Below, piece after piece: positions 1-11,911 of a stretch of DNA of 43,707 bases. The position numbers and the translations under genes are program-made. Origin of the DNA: Lingula anatina. Its lineage: Eukaryota; Brachiopoda; Lingulata; Lingulida; Lingulidae. The DNA lies in contig NW_019775512.1 in NCBI RefSeq assembly GCF_001039355.2, forward strand, positions 109,526-153,232, written 5' to 3'. The first letter of the stretch is position 1; each line of letters starts with the position of its first letter. Below the pieces are notes generated by a model, which worked only from the letters and a program-made list of their open reading frames with translations, was not told the DNA's origin and ran no database searches.

Positions 1-234
1 GTCCCCGGTGTTTTTAAAAAGGGGGGGTCCCGGGTTGGGACCCCCCCCCCCCCCCCCCCCCCCCCCCAACTTGGCGTGGGGTTCGGGGGCCTATTTTGGC
101 ATTTTAGAGGTCGACATTTGGTACTGTTTAGAACTATGATTCAGCTATTTAAAATTCTAATTTCAAGAGGGGACCAGAAATTGAAGGGGGGGAGGTCAGG
201 CCCCCCTGACCCCCCCCCCCTAAATCCGCCACTG
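1..234 (+). mobile_element. Family A non-autonomous DNA element, left part cut by the window edge
   Basis: The right end reads CCTAAATCCGCCACTG, the exact reverse complement of the left end of the copy at 9547. The internal block around 125-190 (ttagaactatgattc, then ttctaatttcaagagggga) is shared with the copy at 11698. The element contains a C homopolymer of about 24 bases near 44-67 and a second C run near 211-220. CAGNGGCGGAT-type ends are typical of small hAT-like elements, so the superfamily call is inference. The left terminus is outside the window or lost at the homopolymer. Confidence 0.65.
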
Positions 235-687
235 CACAGTATGTCATACCGGTACATTCAGTTATTATCCCTCTCACATACGTAAATAAAAGGGCTAACA
301 TAAAGCAAGAAATTTTATTTGGGCACAAATAAAGTAAACCCTGCCACACACACACCACACACGCGCACGCGCTCGCACACCCATAATAAAACAACACTCA
401 ATTTATTGGCATCTCTGATAGCGAAAACGAGGCATATTTTTGGATAGTGCCCGAAGGTGTTTATTTATTCTGTCACGTTGACCACAAAGACGGCAGTTAA
501 GGTCACAACTGCCACTTTCTACTGCTTATGACAGAGACGACTACTTTCATTGTCATTTCTTTATACAGCATATAAGTAAAAGTGGTCAAATTTAATCTTT
601 CAAATTTCAAAATCGCCGGCTACATTTTTACTTAATAGGTACTGTAACTTCCGCTTACCTCAGCACTGACTTCCGCCAGCTGAGCAG
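235..687. other. 5' flank of NIF3L1
   Basis: No gene is seen here. It holds a short CA-rich stretch (about 342-380) and otherwise unique AT-rich sequence. The first exon, 5' UTR and promoter of NIF3L1 must lie here, but no TATA box or other core motif stands out. An in-frame TGA at 667-669 fixes 688 as the first usable ATG of the gene. Confidence 0.5.
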
Positions 688-3600
688 ATGAATCTTTGTC
701 TGACAGGTCCAAGGCTGTATTTTGCCCTTGCTCCTAAATATTTTGTGAGCCTAAACAGCGCACAGGTTGGTAACAGGACAATTACGCGTGATTCCAAGCA
801 TATTATAAATCACCATTTAGCGCAATCTAGGTCAAAATCTGTGAAGTGGAGTACATTTGGCAGATATTTCCCTCGTCAAGTTCAACACCGTCAAATGCGA
901 GCCTACACGGCTGCACACAATGAAATGGATCTGGTAGATTTAGTTCGTAAACTCCACCACCTAGCACCTCTAGCGCTGGCCGAGGACTGGGATAATGTTG
1001 GTCTGCTGGTTGAACCGTCTGCACCTCATAAAGTCACTGATGTGCTGCTAACTATAGACCTGACTGAGGAGGTATTGGCAGAAGCATTGGAAAAGAAAGT
1101 GAACTTCATTCTCGCCTACCATCCACCCATCTTTGTTCCTTTGAAGAAACTTACGCAGTCGTCAGTGAAGGAGCGGATCATCGTAAAATGCATAGAGAAC
1201 AGAATAGCTGTATACAGCCCACACACCTGTGTGGATGCTATGGAGGGAGGAGTGAATGATTGGCTAGTTGAAGCATTTGGTATGTTTTATCTAACATACT
1301 ATTTTTTCTACGTACTAGATACTAGTTATCCTTTTTTACACTTCAATGTGAGACTACATAAAAAATTATATTTTACCAAAGTGTGCTTTGCAATTAGAAT
1401 TCTTCTGGAAAACTATGGTGGAAACTGCTTTATAAATATTTGGCAATAAAAATGAACAACATAAATTAAACTTTTAAACATAATTATTATATTAAAATAG
1501 TCATAAATGCTTAAAACAAATCCCTTCATTGGCTGTCAAGCACTTAAGACATGACTGTATATGCACCAAATGGTCTCACTGATAATTCTCTCTACAAGAT
1601 AAGCTGTGTTGGATAAACCTAACTGTATATTGTTGCCTTTGCATGTCACCATTCTGACTTGCTAAGAATTGTAGATCATTGTAATCCAAGCTAAATAGCC
1701 ACTGAAGACAAATATTTCAAATTCCTTGAAGTGATATAATATGGCAGGACATTGAGCTTCTTATGGCTGCCTTAAGAAGATTACAGAATTACATTTGCAT
1801 TGCTGATTCAGTTGTTTATTAGCCTGCAGACAATATCAAGTTAGACCAAATTGGTTTAAGCTTTAATTTATTACTATATGTTGTTAAGTTGGGAATTATT
1901 TCACATAATTGTTTTAATTGCAGATGTCTGATGAAATGGTAAGCCTTTTCTTTTTATTAAGATTTGTTAATTCTTGATTCAAAAACACAGACATTTATTT
2001 CTCCTTCTCTGATTCTTGGAATTATAATAGTATCTGCCCTGGTAATATACTATAATTCCTTGCCTGTATGTAGGTAAAACAGAGAGATCAGATCCTATCA
2101 GCCCAAGTCTGGCTCCCAGCTGGCCCACTGTTGGCAGTTACAGGGTTGATACAAGAGTGCCTGCCAATGTGATCCATGAATTTGTGACTCGAGTACAGAA
2201 CACCCCAGAAGTGGAGATAACAGACTCAGCAGGGTAGGTTTTTAATACACTCAAACTTCAGTAAAAATATCCCATTCTTTTCATATGAGACTACAAATAA
2301 ATAACACAGTCACTCTCTCACACACACACACACACACACTCAAGCCCCCCCCCCTTTCAAATTTACAGAGAGTTGACATTATACCACAAATATTAATTTG
2401 TGGTGATTATTTGTTTGGTGTATTTGTTATTTGTTTAACTGAGGACCTTCTTTCCTTAAGCCGTGTATGTGCACAGCATTATTTTTGTTAGTTGTGGGAA
2501 GACCTTACATTTTCAATTTTCTTAAAATCCATACTTTAAATAACAAGTTCCTTTATGAAAGCTGTTATGCCTATCCTGTAGACATATTTTGATGCATACT
2601 AAGTGATCTGATATGGGAATAGATTTTAGACATTTGATCTCATGGATGGAGGACAGTTGACTTCACCAGATGATCCCCATCCATGTACGGTTATATGTTC
2701 CTATTCAAACTTTCAGGTTGAACTCTAGTGGTCCAGATCTAAGGTTACAATTGAACTGTGGAGAGAAAAGCTTATCCAACTTGATAGAGCTCTTGCATAA
2801 ATACCATGCGTACAAGGAGTTCACTGAAGTCATAGCGCTAGTAAAGGTAAAAAAAGAATTACACATGTAGTTCATCCTGACATATACAGCCTACCAGAAT
2901 GTCAAATTAAATTGCACTATTATTTGGCTTGTTTTGTAAATACTGTTTTAGGCATTAGAAAGTGCCCAATGTCATTGCAGCCATATGCTTTGGGCTAATA
3001 AAACTGATTATATTATAGGTAAGATAACAGTGCAGACTAATTACCCTTTGATAGTTGCAAAATTTTCTTATTTTCATCAGCACTTATTTTGTGGGTTGAT
3101 CTTTAACTTGGTGTTTTGGTAATGTTTTTCTTCCATTTTTAGCCTCCTATGCCAGGCTTCGGCATGGGACGTATTTCTAAACTCAGTAGTCCCGTCACAT
3201 TAGATGATGCTGTCACGCGTGTTAAACAACACCTGAACCTGGAGAGAGTCAATCTGGCAATCGGAGCTGGTTGCAGCCTTAGTAAGTTGTGCAATATTAT
3301 TCTGAAATTTATTTTAGTATTTTCATTTATATTTTCTTAATAATACTTTTTACCTACATTTCTACACACTTTTGTTTAGTGATTAAAATGTTCCAATTGC
3401 ACATATTCCATTGATATTTAAGAAAATGTGCTTTGCATAAATGTTTCATTATTTTCATTAAAGAGTCAGACATCAAAACAGTGGCAGTGTGTGCAGGCTC
3501 AGGGAGCGGAATCCTCCAAGACATCAAGGCTGACCTGTACTTCACTGGAGAGCTTACTCATCACCAGGTGCTGGATGCCCAGTCCAAAGGCAGGAGTGTT

Positions 3601-3732
3601 ATTCTCTGTGGCCATACCAACACTGAGAGGGGATACCTTACACATCTGAAGGAGAAGATGGACATCATGGTGGAGGGAAAAGTCAATGTTCTCTTGTCTC
3701 AAACAGATACAGATCCATGCCCATTTGTATAG
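688..3732 (+). CDS. NIF3L1: NIF3-like protein 1, five coding exons, 429 aa
   Basis: Coding exons are 688-1279, 2074-2233, 2717-2846, 3143-3281 and 3464-3732. All introns are GT-AG and the joined frame is open to TAG at 3730-3732. The product belongs to the NIF3 / GTP cyclohydrolase I type 2-like family, a conserved dinuclear-metal fold of uncertain reaction. Residues 80-198 match the family N-terminal half (WDNVGLLVEP, AYHPPIF with H145, YSPHT with H179, then D183). Residues 342-429 match the C-terminal half (CAGSGSGILQ, TGELTHH, CGHTNTERG with H391 and E395). These His/Asp/Glu residues are the expected metal ligands. The first about 79 residues are basic and poorly acidic before the conserved start, with further Mets at 70 and 80. 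This could be a mitochondrial presequence, or translation could start internally. Length is close to vertebrate NIF3L1 plus this N-terminal extension. Confidence 0.93.
1280..2073 (+). other. NIF3L1 intron 1
   Basis: AT-rich intron of 794 bases with donor GTATGT and acceptor TAG. The reading frame continues into it to a stop at 1447-1449, so intron retention would truncate the protein after the N-terminal domain. Nothing else is recognised. Confidence 0.7.
2316..2352. repeat. CA microsatellite followed by a C run
   Basis: A (CA)n tract of about 11 units is followed closely by nine C in NIF3L1 intron 2 (2234-2716). The rest of that intron shows nothing notable. Confidence 0.8.
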
Positions 3733-4870
3733 GCCTGCAACAGTTCCATGGTATCATGGGGAAAGGATTTTTAGAGCTTCCAGATTTTGTCTTCAATCAA
3801 TTACTTTTGTTGTGTGCAAATTTGTCTTTTGTTTAACTTCTATACATACTAGTCTTGAGATTGAGTCTTAATTGCCAAAGGTCTTTTCTTTATCTGGTAT
3901 TATACATTTACATTTAAGTTCTGTTATTCATAGATAATTTTTTTAAAAACTAACATTACATACAGCAAATGTCAAACAGAAGCTGGAGAGGGAGAGGCTA
4001 AAACCCTTTGTAAAATATTCACAGTACAGCGTAGTGATGATGACAATAGTATACATTTTACACCCTCGGTGGTATTTTAGTGCCATAATAATTAAACCTA
4101 CAAATTCTTTGTTATAAATTGTTAACAGTTACGTTCATTCAAGTTTTCAGATTTCCAATATTGACTTAGAAGCCAAATAAGCAGTAAAATATCTTTCAGG
4201 ACATCTTTTGGAAGACCCGAAAGGCCATTTTAAGCTGCCATTTAATAAAACTTGTTAAAGTCAATTTCTACTGATATATGTGCACATCGTGTACAAGTAT
4301 GTTAGTTATTACAAACCTTATGTTTTTGGTGCTGAAGTACAAGTGACCTAATGGTTTACCAAGATACCAGATAAAAGCTTGGTAATGAATTTAATCTCAT
4401 GCCAAATATTGCTATTGCCAACATTTAACCCCAATGTAGAAATCTTCTGTTTATTATTAAAATTTTTACCTGTAATATAAACATAAATGTTGAAAATTTG
4501 CAATTTTGGAAATATGCAAAGGCAGTATTGTTGCATGTTCATGGTTCTTAAGGCTCATTTATGATATTGTGATACAAACCTAGAGCTTTGGCAGTGTTTT
4601 CTCTCCAGCCCCTTTTTAAGGTATATAGTGAAAGTGAATAAAGGCAAGTGCTAATAGAATAATGGACAACCTCGCTGTTAATGGTTCTGTTTTGATGGCA
4701 TCATACAGTTGATCTTATGTAACCAAGGTTATATTTGTAATTGTGAAATACTTATGCTTTCAGTGCCTTTTTCATAAAAAAAAATGGTAAAATTTGGAGC
4801 AATTTATTCATTAGACAATTTTCAAGTCTTTCATTTCTTAACAATAAAATGATTATCCTCAAGTGTTGTT
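3733..4870 (+). other. NIF3L1 3' UTR
   Basis: Non-coding AT-rich sequence after the stop codon. Possible polyadenylation hexamers occur near 4241 and 4636 as well as the best one at 4843. No ORF here resembles a gene. Confidence 0.5.
4843..4848 (+). terminator. Probable NIF3L1 poly(A) signal
   Basis: AATAAA followed within 25 bases by GT-rich sequence (gtgttgttttcttgtttt), the usual arrangement of an animal polyadenylation site. Earlier hexamers could be used instead. Confidence 0.45.
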
Positions 4871-6873
4871 TTCTTGTTTTCTGAAAAACTGATATACATT
4901 ACCCTGAAAGAATCAAAAGGCAAAGCATTTGGTTTGAATGAGGCTTTAGTAGTTTTATTTTAATTACTCCTGATTGAAGATTTGCCAAAATAAATGACGT
5001 GATATATTTTTTTGCTCGTAATAAAATGCTTTGAAGCAGAATTGAAAATTTGAGGAGGTGTGTGTTTAACATGTATAAATGCAAAAAGAAAGGTAAAAGT
5101 TGAAAAAAAAACTACACGTTTATAAAAAATTGTTGAATACAGTGATTTGAATAAATTGGAACTTGGTTGCATTTTAGAAACTATTTTCAACTTAAAATTT
5201 AGTTCCATCAAAGAAATTAATACAAATACATTCCCTAGATGCCTAGTTGAACAGTAAAACCATTTTAACCATGGCATATTTGTTTAAAAATCCTAATACT
5301 TACCATATCTTGCTATTTTGATAAAGATTATATATTACCTACTTATCGACACATTGTCTTTGCTTAGCGTTGGCACATCTAGCGCAATGAGGTTAATGAT
5401 TCTCTGAAAATTTCCCCTAAAACAGACTGGGATTTCTACATTTCCTTGCTATATTTAAATATTGAAAGGTTATCCCGACCTGCGGAACACCCAGTATCAA
5501 TCTTTCAGTTTGCACAAGTGTTCAATCGACGGTCAGTCTGTGTTTCAGGCCTTGTAAACAGAGTTCATTTTATATATGCATTTGAACTGTATTTAATTTA
5601 TCTGCTTTGAAGTTCTTTATTCAAAGGCTGTGCTCCATGGATATTGTTACATATATTCAAAACTTATGATTTTCCTTTCTTTAGTAGGAGACTTTTAGGT
5701 GAATAATTATTTTGTGCTACTAGAAAATTAAACTCTGCAAATTAAAGTATTTTTATCAAATGTCCATCTATTACCCTCTGATATCAAAGGTTATACAAAT
5801 AGTATACAAAATTTAAGTAAAAGCGATACAATAATTTTGTAACAGATCAGAGTTGGAGATTACCATTTATACTACATATCTAGTCTACCCAATAACCTTG
5901 ACTGTCTGGGGCGCCGTGCCCATGAACCAACTGATGTTACTGATGTGACAATCACGTTATGTTACGTTTTGTTATCAGCCACAGGCCTGCTGTGTCGGAA
6001 AATTTAAGGCTGTACTGTGACTTACTCGTTGTGTGACCTTCAGACTCTACTATTTACTATTTTGTCTACTAGGATATTTATTGTTGGTAGAGTCATATGT
6101 CAAGGTTTTGCCAGCCTCTTAACACGTATGCTGAAGTTGACACAAAATGTTCATTTTTTAATGCTAAAACAAATTAAAATATCTTTAACAATTTAACATT
6201 TTTTTCGTACTCATGTAAATAGTTCGTAAGGGCTACGACACTAAAAGTTACCGAAAAGTTACTAGTTGATCCCATGCAGGAACGTGTTTCATTCCTTTTT
6301 ATAATGGTTATTTTTCTTTTAATTGTTTCTCTTTTTATTAGTTAGTTGATTTAATTCATTTTATTTTAATTTTGATCCCAACTGACAGGGGAAAAACAAG
6401 CAACATCTGCAGACGCATATGATATGATGGCTAAACGCGAAGGGGTCATTCTCATGTATTAGTAAATGTATGTCTCACAACCGTTAAAGAGAAAGAACTT
6501 GATTAAACTACCTATATTCTTTTAAATCGGATAAATAAATTTAATGTATGTTCGACAAAATGAATACTAAAATGTTTATAAATTAATCATGACAAAGGCA
6601 TTTTAAGTACCTGCAATCTATGCTTATTATTTTTAGTGTATTCTTTTTCAATCCCGCTCATCAGAAATGCAAAAATGGTTGATGATTTCCTTTCAACTGG
6701 GTAAATCTAAGTCGCCAGTAATGAATGTAGCTTTCCAAGGAGGTGTGATACTACTTGAACTAACTAGTTTTCTCTACCAGTGGTCAGCTCATTGAACACG
6801 TCAATCCTATCCAAAATGTATATACAGTAAGGTCTTGCTGTACATACCCTAGGTTCTAGATTTCGATATTGTC

Positions 6874-6911
6874 AGCTCGATCTTGATTTCGTAAATAATC
6901 AAGATCAAGCT
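6874..6911. repeat. Short inverted repeat (hairpin)
   Basis: Arms 6874-6888 (AGCTCGATCTTGATT) and 6897-6911 are inverted copies with one mismatch, separated by 8 bases. It ends 9 bases before a family B element. No T-tract or gene end is nearby, so no terminator role is proposed. Confidence 0.6.
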
Positions 6912-6920
6912 AGCACATAA

Positions 6921-7075
6921 CAAACCCGTAGCCATTAATTTCAAAATTATTTTTTCTGGAAAAGTGGACCTTTTATAAAAAAAATTCATGTACCTAGATC
7001 AAATTTTACCCAGAGTGGACCTTTTCCCAGCAAAAAGGGCGGTTGTTTCGAACCCCCCCCCCCCCCCCCCCCCCC
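6921..7075 (+). mobile_element. Family B non-autonomous DNA element (right end degraded)
   Basis: It begins with a diverged terminus (CAAACCCGTAGCC) and shares the internal blocks 'ctggaaaagtggacctttt', 'gtacctagatcaaattttac' and 'cagagtggaccttt' with the copies at 24573 and, in reverse, at 40896. The right end dissolves into a run of about 20 C, so the right terminal repeat is not visible. Confidence 0.6.
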
Positions 7076-8612
7076 GACACTCAGAGTAGTTGTACAGAAA
7101 TGCGCATATATTATCCAGATACCCGGTACATATACATAAATATGTTGTGTAAAATTTATGAGGTTTTGGCAGAGCTTTAAGAAATTAAAACTAATGCATT
7201 AACTGTAATACAGTTATCGCCATGTACCGCTACATGTATATGGCATATAATATTGTGAGAGAAACATTGTCAATAACGCTATTTTACGGTACTTCTTAAA
7301 AGACCTACTGGTCCGGAATCTAATACGTTCACGTGGAATTAGGTAACAAGCTGCGTGATAAAGAAGTGATTGCTTGTTGACATTTGCCTGGATTTTTATT
7401 TTACCGTATGCGGCGTCTCCATTTCCTTTTAAACATACATTTTTCTTTTTGATGATATGAACTGCGTTTAGTAACAACAAGTCGTCCTGCAGGGTCAAAG
7501 TCCAACATTACCTGTGATAATCGTCAAAAGGATGGTTATTTTCTATGCTATGGCTTTTCTTCTACCTAATGCACGCCTGCCCACAAGGACGATAACATCT
7601 CTCTTAACTCATCAAATCTGACCACGACCAATAAGATGACCATTTGTCATCTACCTCAAACACATGTAGGCCTATATTCAATATGAATTTAAAAATGCAG
7701 AATAAGATGATGCAGGCGTTGATTAAGCTGTTGATTAAACTAACCACACCGCGATTCTGCTGCTAATTCTGTTTTTGTTTCACTAATATCCCTGTAGCTT
7801 ATCGTTTGAAGCCACGTTATCACCTTCTATTCAGAATTTCTTCTATGTAAAAGTCAAATAAAGGGTTTATCCGAAAATATTTTTTGATGTTATTTCGCAG
7901 GAAACACCCGACAAAAGTTTTTTTGTTTGTTTGTTTGTTTATTTCTTTATTGTTTTTATTTTGTTGTCCTAGTTCGATAAATCGTATGACTACTTTTTTT
8001 CCAAAACTTTAGGCCTACTACCAACTCCGCTGACATAATCCTTCACGAGAATTGACAAGTTTCTTTTTATAATTCTTCCTTATTGGTTTCTCCGACAATG
8101 GAATAAATTAAACAATGTATGTAATATGGACATTTCTAGTTATTTGGTTGTGTACACAGTATATGCTTTTCGCCCACTTGGTAAGTAAGGTAGGTATAAA
8201 CCTCCAAGCAAGTCCAAGAACACGTGTGAATCATGATCACTATTGGCTTCACTACATGCATCATATGGACTCCGCCAGTGAATGAAAGAGAGACCCGATG
8301 GGGATGTAGGTTATGTCGCATTGCACAAGTGCCACACATTATTAAATTATTCTCAAATATAAAAGATGTGAGGAGTTTTAGTTGATATACGAAATAAATT
8401 ACCTGTGTTTGTGCTGTTGATTCTGCCAACAGTTCTAAGACGTTTAAAACTACTACTAAGTGAACTGATCTTTGTCCTTACGGGCACCTCAAATCTGGAG
8501 ATTGCCCCCTCCTTTGGACTTTGAACCCTACTGGTAATACCGTCATAAATATTGTTATGTTTGGAAGATTAGACATCAGAACGTCGGAGCTGTGCTACTG
8601 CGAAGCTCTAAG

Positions 8613-10741
8613 ATGAAGGGACTCCTGGTTATCCTGGTGTGTATCATATACACAATGATGATATTTAGTGTTTCTGCTATGTTGATGCCAATAGTTAACA
8701 CATTTGGCTTGAAAAAGAAAGGCATTTTATCATACCTTTGGACATTAGTTTGGGGAAACCCACAAATCCCATTGTGCGACAAAGACTGTAGCACTGAAAT
8801 TGTGGAATTTTCTGAAGATCTTGATACAATGGACGATAGAAACAACAATGTGAAGAAATATAGAAAGCACAGCACACGGGAATTAATTTTATCAGGTAAT
8901 TTTTATTATATTTAATATCCCAGAATCTTTCCATTCCCTTCGTTATTATAAACGATGTGAGAAAAAGGGCCAGAGAAAAAGTCATGCACTAAATGTAGAG
9001 TATGGATTGTTTTTTGCCGAGGAGTAATAATAACATTATGTTTAATGTACTTCTATATTAATTAATTAAGTTCAGGGTTCATTTTTGCCAAGTTTTGATT
9101 ATTCTTTCATTTCGTCAGCCAAACTACACGTGTGTAATAACCTTGTCCTCAGTTGTATTTGTGTTCACGTGAACGTAATTGTTGGTCAGTATAACTAACT
9201 TGGGGAGCAACGAAAGACTAGATAGCTTATCCATTTTTTGGTTTGTTCTTTGGTTTACATACATTTAATCTGTATGTATATTGTAAATTTTTGTAATGGC
9301 TTTTCTCGAATTTTTGTTTTGTTTGAATTAATGGTTTGTATTAATAGTTCAAATGATTTCCCGTCCTATCTTCCCCAAGAGATTTAAGAACACTCTACAT
9401 GCAGGAGTCGCGTGTGGTGCAAGTGTTATGTCTATGAATAGAACCGTGTCCCCAGGGCTCGATCTGCAGAAAAAACATTGTGTTAGTTCTCAGGAAAGTT
9501 AAAACTGAAGCTACAAGAGCAAAATCACTTAATGTTTGTAGATAGACAGTGGCGGATTTAGGGGGGTGTCAGGGGGGTCCCCCCTTTCGATTTCTGAAAA
9601 AAATCTCACCAATGGTGCTTGAAATTAGAATTTTGACTAGCTGAACCATAATTCTAAAGCATGCCAAATGACACCATTCGCCCTTCAACGGGCCCCAAAA
9701 CCCACCCCAAGGGGGCTGGGGATGGGGCCCAGCTTCGCATCCGTGGACCCCCCCCCCCTTCAAATAATCCTGGATTTGCCTCTGGATTTCACAAATTTTT
9801 ATATGTACTGTTTCCTAATGTCAACATGGACTTTTCTTCACTGCTCAGCATTCAACTGGCGCTGTGCCAGTGGGGCATGATTACCTATGATGTAGAAAAG
9901 CTGGAATCTAGATAGATGAATATTTTCCTGGAGTAAACAACAATTTTCCCATAATGTTTATATGACAGTTCAGAGACAAATTTGACATTACATAAAATAA
10001 TCTTAAAAGTAGTATTTATCACAATAATGGATCGAGTATGAAGCTCATTAAATTGCTTTGCTTCTGTAAATCTGTGAAAACAGGATTACCCAAAGTTGAC
10101 AAGAGTGTGGGGAAGGGGGAGTGGCTAAAAAGTAAGGGTACATGTAGAGAGATATTTACATATGACCTTCAGAGAGCTTTGGATATCCAATTGAAATCCC
10201 TTGTTAATTTGGACTTTGAACAATATGTAGATGTGGCCTTGAAACATGATGACTTTGTAGGGATGACATCCTATTCTGTTGATATCAGATTATTGAATAT
10301 AGATAAGCTGCGTGATGATACTGTGAGACTCTCAAAAGTGTAAGAAAAATGGTATCACTGAAAGGCCCTAACAATTTAATATGCTTCCTCCTTGTGTTGA
10401 ATAGAAAACAGAAAAGCTGGTGAATATATATAAATATGTTGAAAACAAAAGGTGTATTAATTTGTTAATCTGATTTGCACTCAGCAAGGGTGCTTGGATA
10501 AATCTTGATAGTTTTATTGGGAATGGGCCCCTAGCATTTGGTGTAATACACAAAGGAACTCAAGATATAAGAGATACTAATTTTGTTATAATATTATATT
10601 GACCAATTTTAATATTTACATCTTGCATTATCTTTATAATGCCATAATCTTTTCATTTACAGAAAACTCAGACCACCACTCACAAGCCCCATCAAGTCCA
10701 AGACTGACAACTATTCGTGGTTAAAGTATTTGGAGGAATGA
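8613..10741 (+). CDS. Unrecognised three-exon gene, 205-aa protein with hydrophobic N-terminus
   Basis: Proposed coding exons are 8613-8895, 10084-10339 and 10663-10741. Phases agree (1, 2) with donors G|GTAATT and GT|GTAAGA and acceptors ACAG and TTACAG. The joined frame is open to TGA at 10739-10741. ATG 8613 is the first in-frame Met after a TAA at 8535. Residues about 3-31 are strongly hydrophobic with a small-residue stretch (SVSA at about 19-22), fitting a signal peptide or signal anchor. A second hydrophobic patch follows near 38-47, then an acidic segment with two Cys (CDKDC). Residues 95-205 are polar with mixed charge and one Cys, and the last about 30 are basic and proline-containing. 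I do not recognise the family and give no function. Exon 1 could be wrong if the gene starts elsewhere, but three frame-consistent exons in a row argue for a real gene. Confidence 0.55.
9547..9784 (-). mobile_element. Family A non-autonomous DNA element in intron 1 of the 205-aa gene
   Basis: The left end is CAGTGGCGGATTTAGG and the right end CCTGGATTTGCCTCTG, imperfect terminal inverted repeats. It is inverted relative to the copies at 1 and 11698 and shares their internal block (attctaatttcaag region). Flanking 8-mers do not match, so the target duplication has decayed. The short open frames across 9569-9915 are only repeat sequence. Confidence 0.7.
9922..9953 (+). repeat. 32-base perfect repeat, copy 1
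   Basis: The 32 bases, beginning ATTTTCCTGGAGTAAACAAC, recur identically at 12948-12979, 3 kb away, while the flanks differ. It lies in intron 1 of the 205-aa gene. Confidence 0.8.
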
Positions 10742-11400
10742 AAGATGTCCCTTCCTGAGAAGTTTACATCTGTTGTTACACCCTTGGTTCAAATCCAGAT
10801 CTAGAGGGTGACTTTTACAGTACTGTTGCAAATGGACTTTTTATGTACATAGAACACATGCATGTGCTGTACATATTGGTGGCAGTGTGACAGAAAACCA
10901 AGAGAAAAACAGTTGAAGGGTTGATTTTAAAAAATCAGTGGCAGACAGTAAAAGAAGTAGTGAACTGTAAATGGAGACAACAGCATTTACTTAGAAAGAA
11001 GCCAATAATTTGTCTTCCAACTAAATTGGATATAGTGAAGAATCTCTTGTATAATTCTGAAGGCAGCTCGTACATTATACATGTACATCCCATTTCATTT
11101 GGCAGGAGATGAAGATTTTGAACACAAATTGCTGTCAGAAACTACACTAAGTTTTTTTGATCAAGAACTTAACTACATGTAAATACTCATTTGCCGATGG
11201 ATCAGCATTTGTCCAACAACAGGATATAACCTGAACTTTCACCATCATGAACTGTGTTAATTTGTCCTGGGACACAAGATTTGGTTTAATCATTAAGGTT
11301 GTGCAATGAAATACAAACTTAAACTCTGTGATTTCAATGATTCAGTAATTTCATGTGTAAATAAATCACATTCATTTTTCACAAAGTAATAAATTTATAT
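10742..11400 (+). other. Probable 3' UTR of the 205-aa gene
   Basis: No coding signal. AATAAA hexamers at 11360-11365 and 11388-11393 are candidate polyadenylation signals. From here to 11697 nothing else is recognised. Confidence 0.4.
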
Positions 11401-11697
11401 AAAATATTTACTTACATAGTTTTTGACGTTAAGTTTTTTGATAAATTGTGTTACTCCTATTTTAAAACTTAACATTTTATACCACCTAATCCATTATCAT
11501 ATTTCTGAAGCAGCAGTTTTTAAGTTCTTGAGAAAACTCTGATAGCAAACAGGTTACATTTCTGAACATTATAAAAATCTTTTCCTGCTACTACTAACAA
11601 AATCTTATGTTTAATGGAAATTTTAGTGTGGGCACTTTCAGATATATTGTTAAATTTGAAGACTAAATGTGTATTACCCGTTTCCTACAGCTGAAGG

Positions 11698-11911
11698 CAG
11701 GGGCGGATCCAGATTTATTTGAAGGGGGGTCTCTTAAGGGTCCCAGAAAATTTTAGTATTTTAAGAGGGCGAACGGTGCAATTTGGTATGGTTTAGAACT
11801 ATGATTCTGCTAGTCAAAATTCTAATTTCAAGAGGGGACCATTGGTGTGATATTTCTCAGAAATCGAAGGGGGGAGTCAGGACCCCCTGACACCCCCTAA
11901 ATCTGGCACTG
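11698..11911 (+). mobile_element. Family A non-autonomous DNA element, 214 bp
   Basis: The left end CAGGGGCGGATCCAG and right end CCTAAATCTGGCACTG are imperfect terminal inverted repeats. The interior shares the 'tttagaactatgattc' and 'ttctaatttcaagagggga' blocks with the copy at the window start. The 8-bp flanks do not match. Confidence 0.75.

Larger units (their letters stand above)
4871..8534. other. Intergenic region between NIF3L1 and the 205-aa gene
   Basis: About 3.7 kb with no convincing gene; the open frames are short and have neither homology-like motifs nor splice support. It contains a 15-bp-arm hairpin at 6874-6911, a family B repeat at 6921-7075 ending in a C homopolymer, and a (GTTT)n tract near 7920-7943. 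The rest is unique AT-rich sequence. Confidence 0.6.

Noticed and set aside
8136-8985. Minus-strand ORFs of 96-99 codons opposite exon 1 of the 205-aa gene and its 5' flank
   Set aside because: No splice continuation or recognisable features. The plus strand has a hydrophobic leader and frame-consistent exons instead.
9569-9915. Short proline/glycine-rich ORFs
   Set aside because: They translate the family A repeat and its C/G runs.
10038-10083. Start of a separate gene at 10038
   Set aside because: This part precedes a good acceptor (ACAG at 10083) whose phase matches the donor at 8895, so it is better read as intron.
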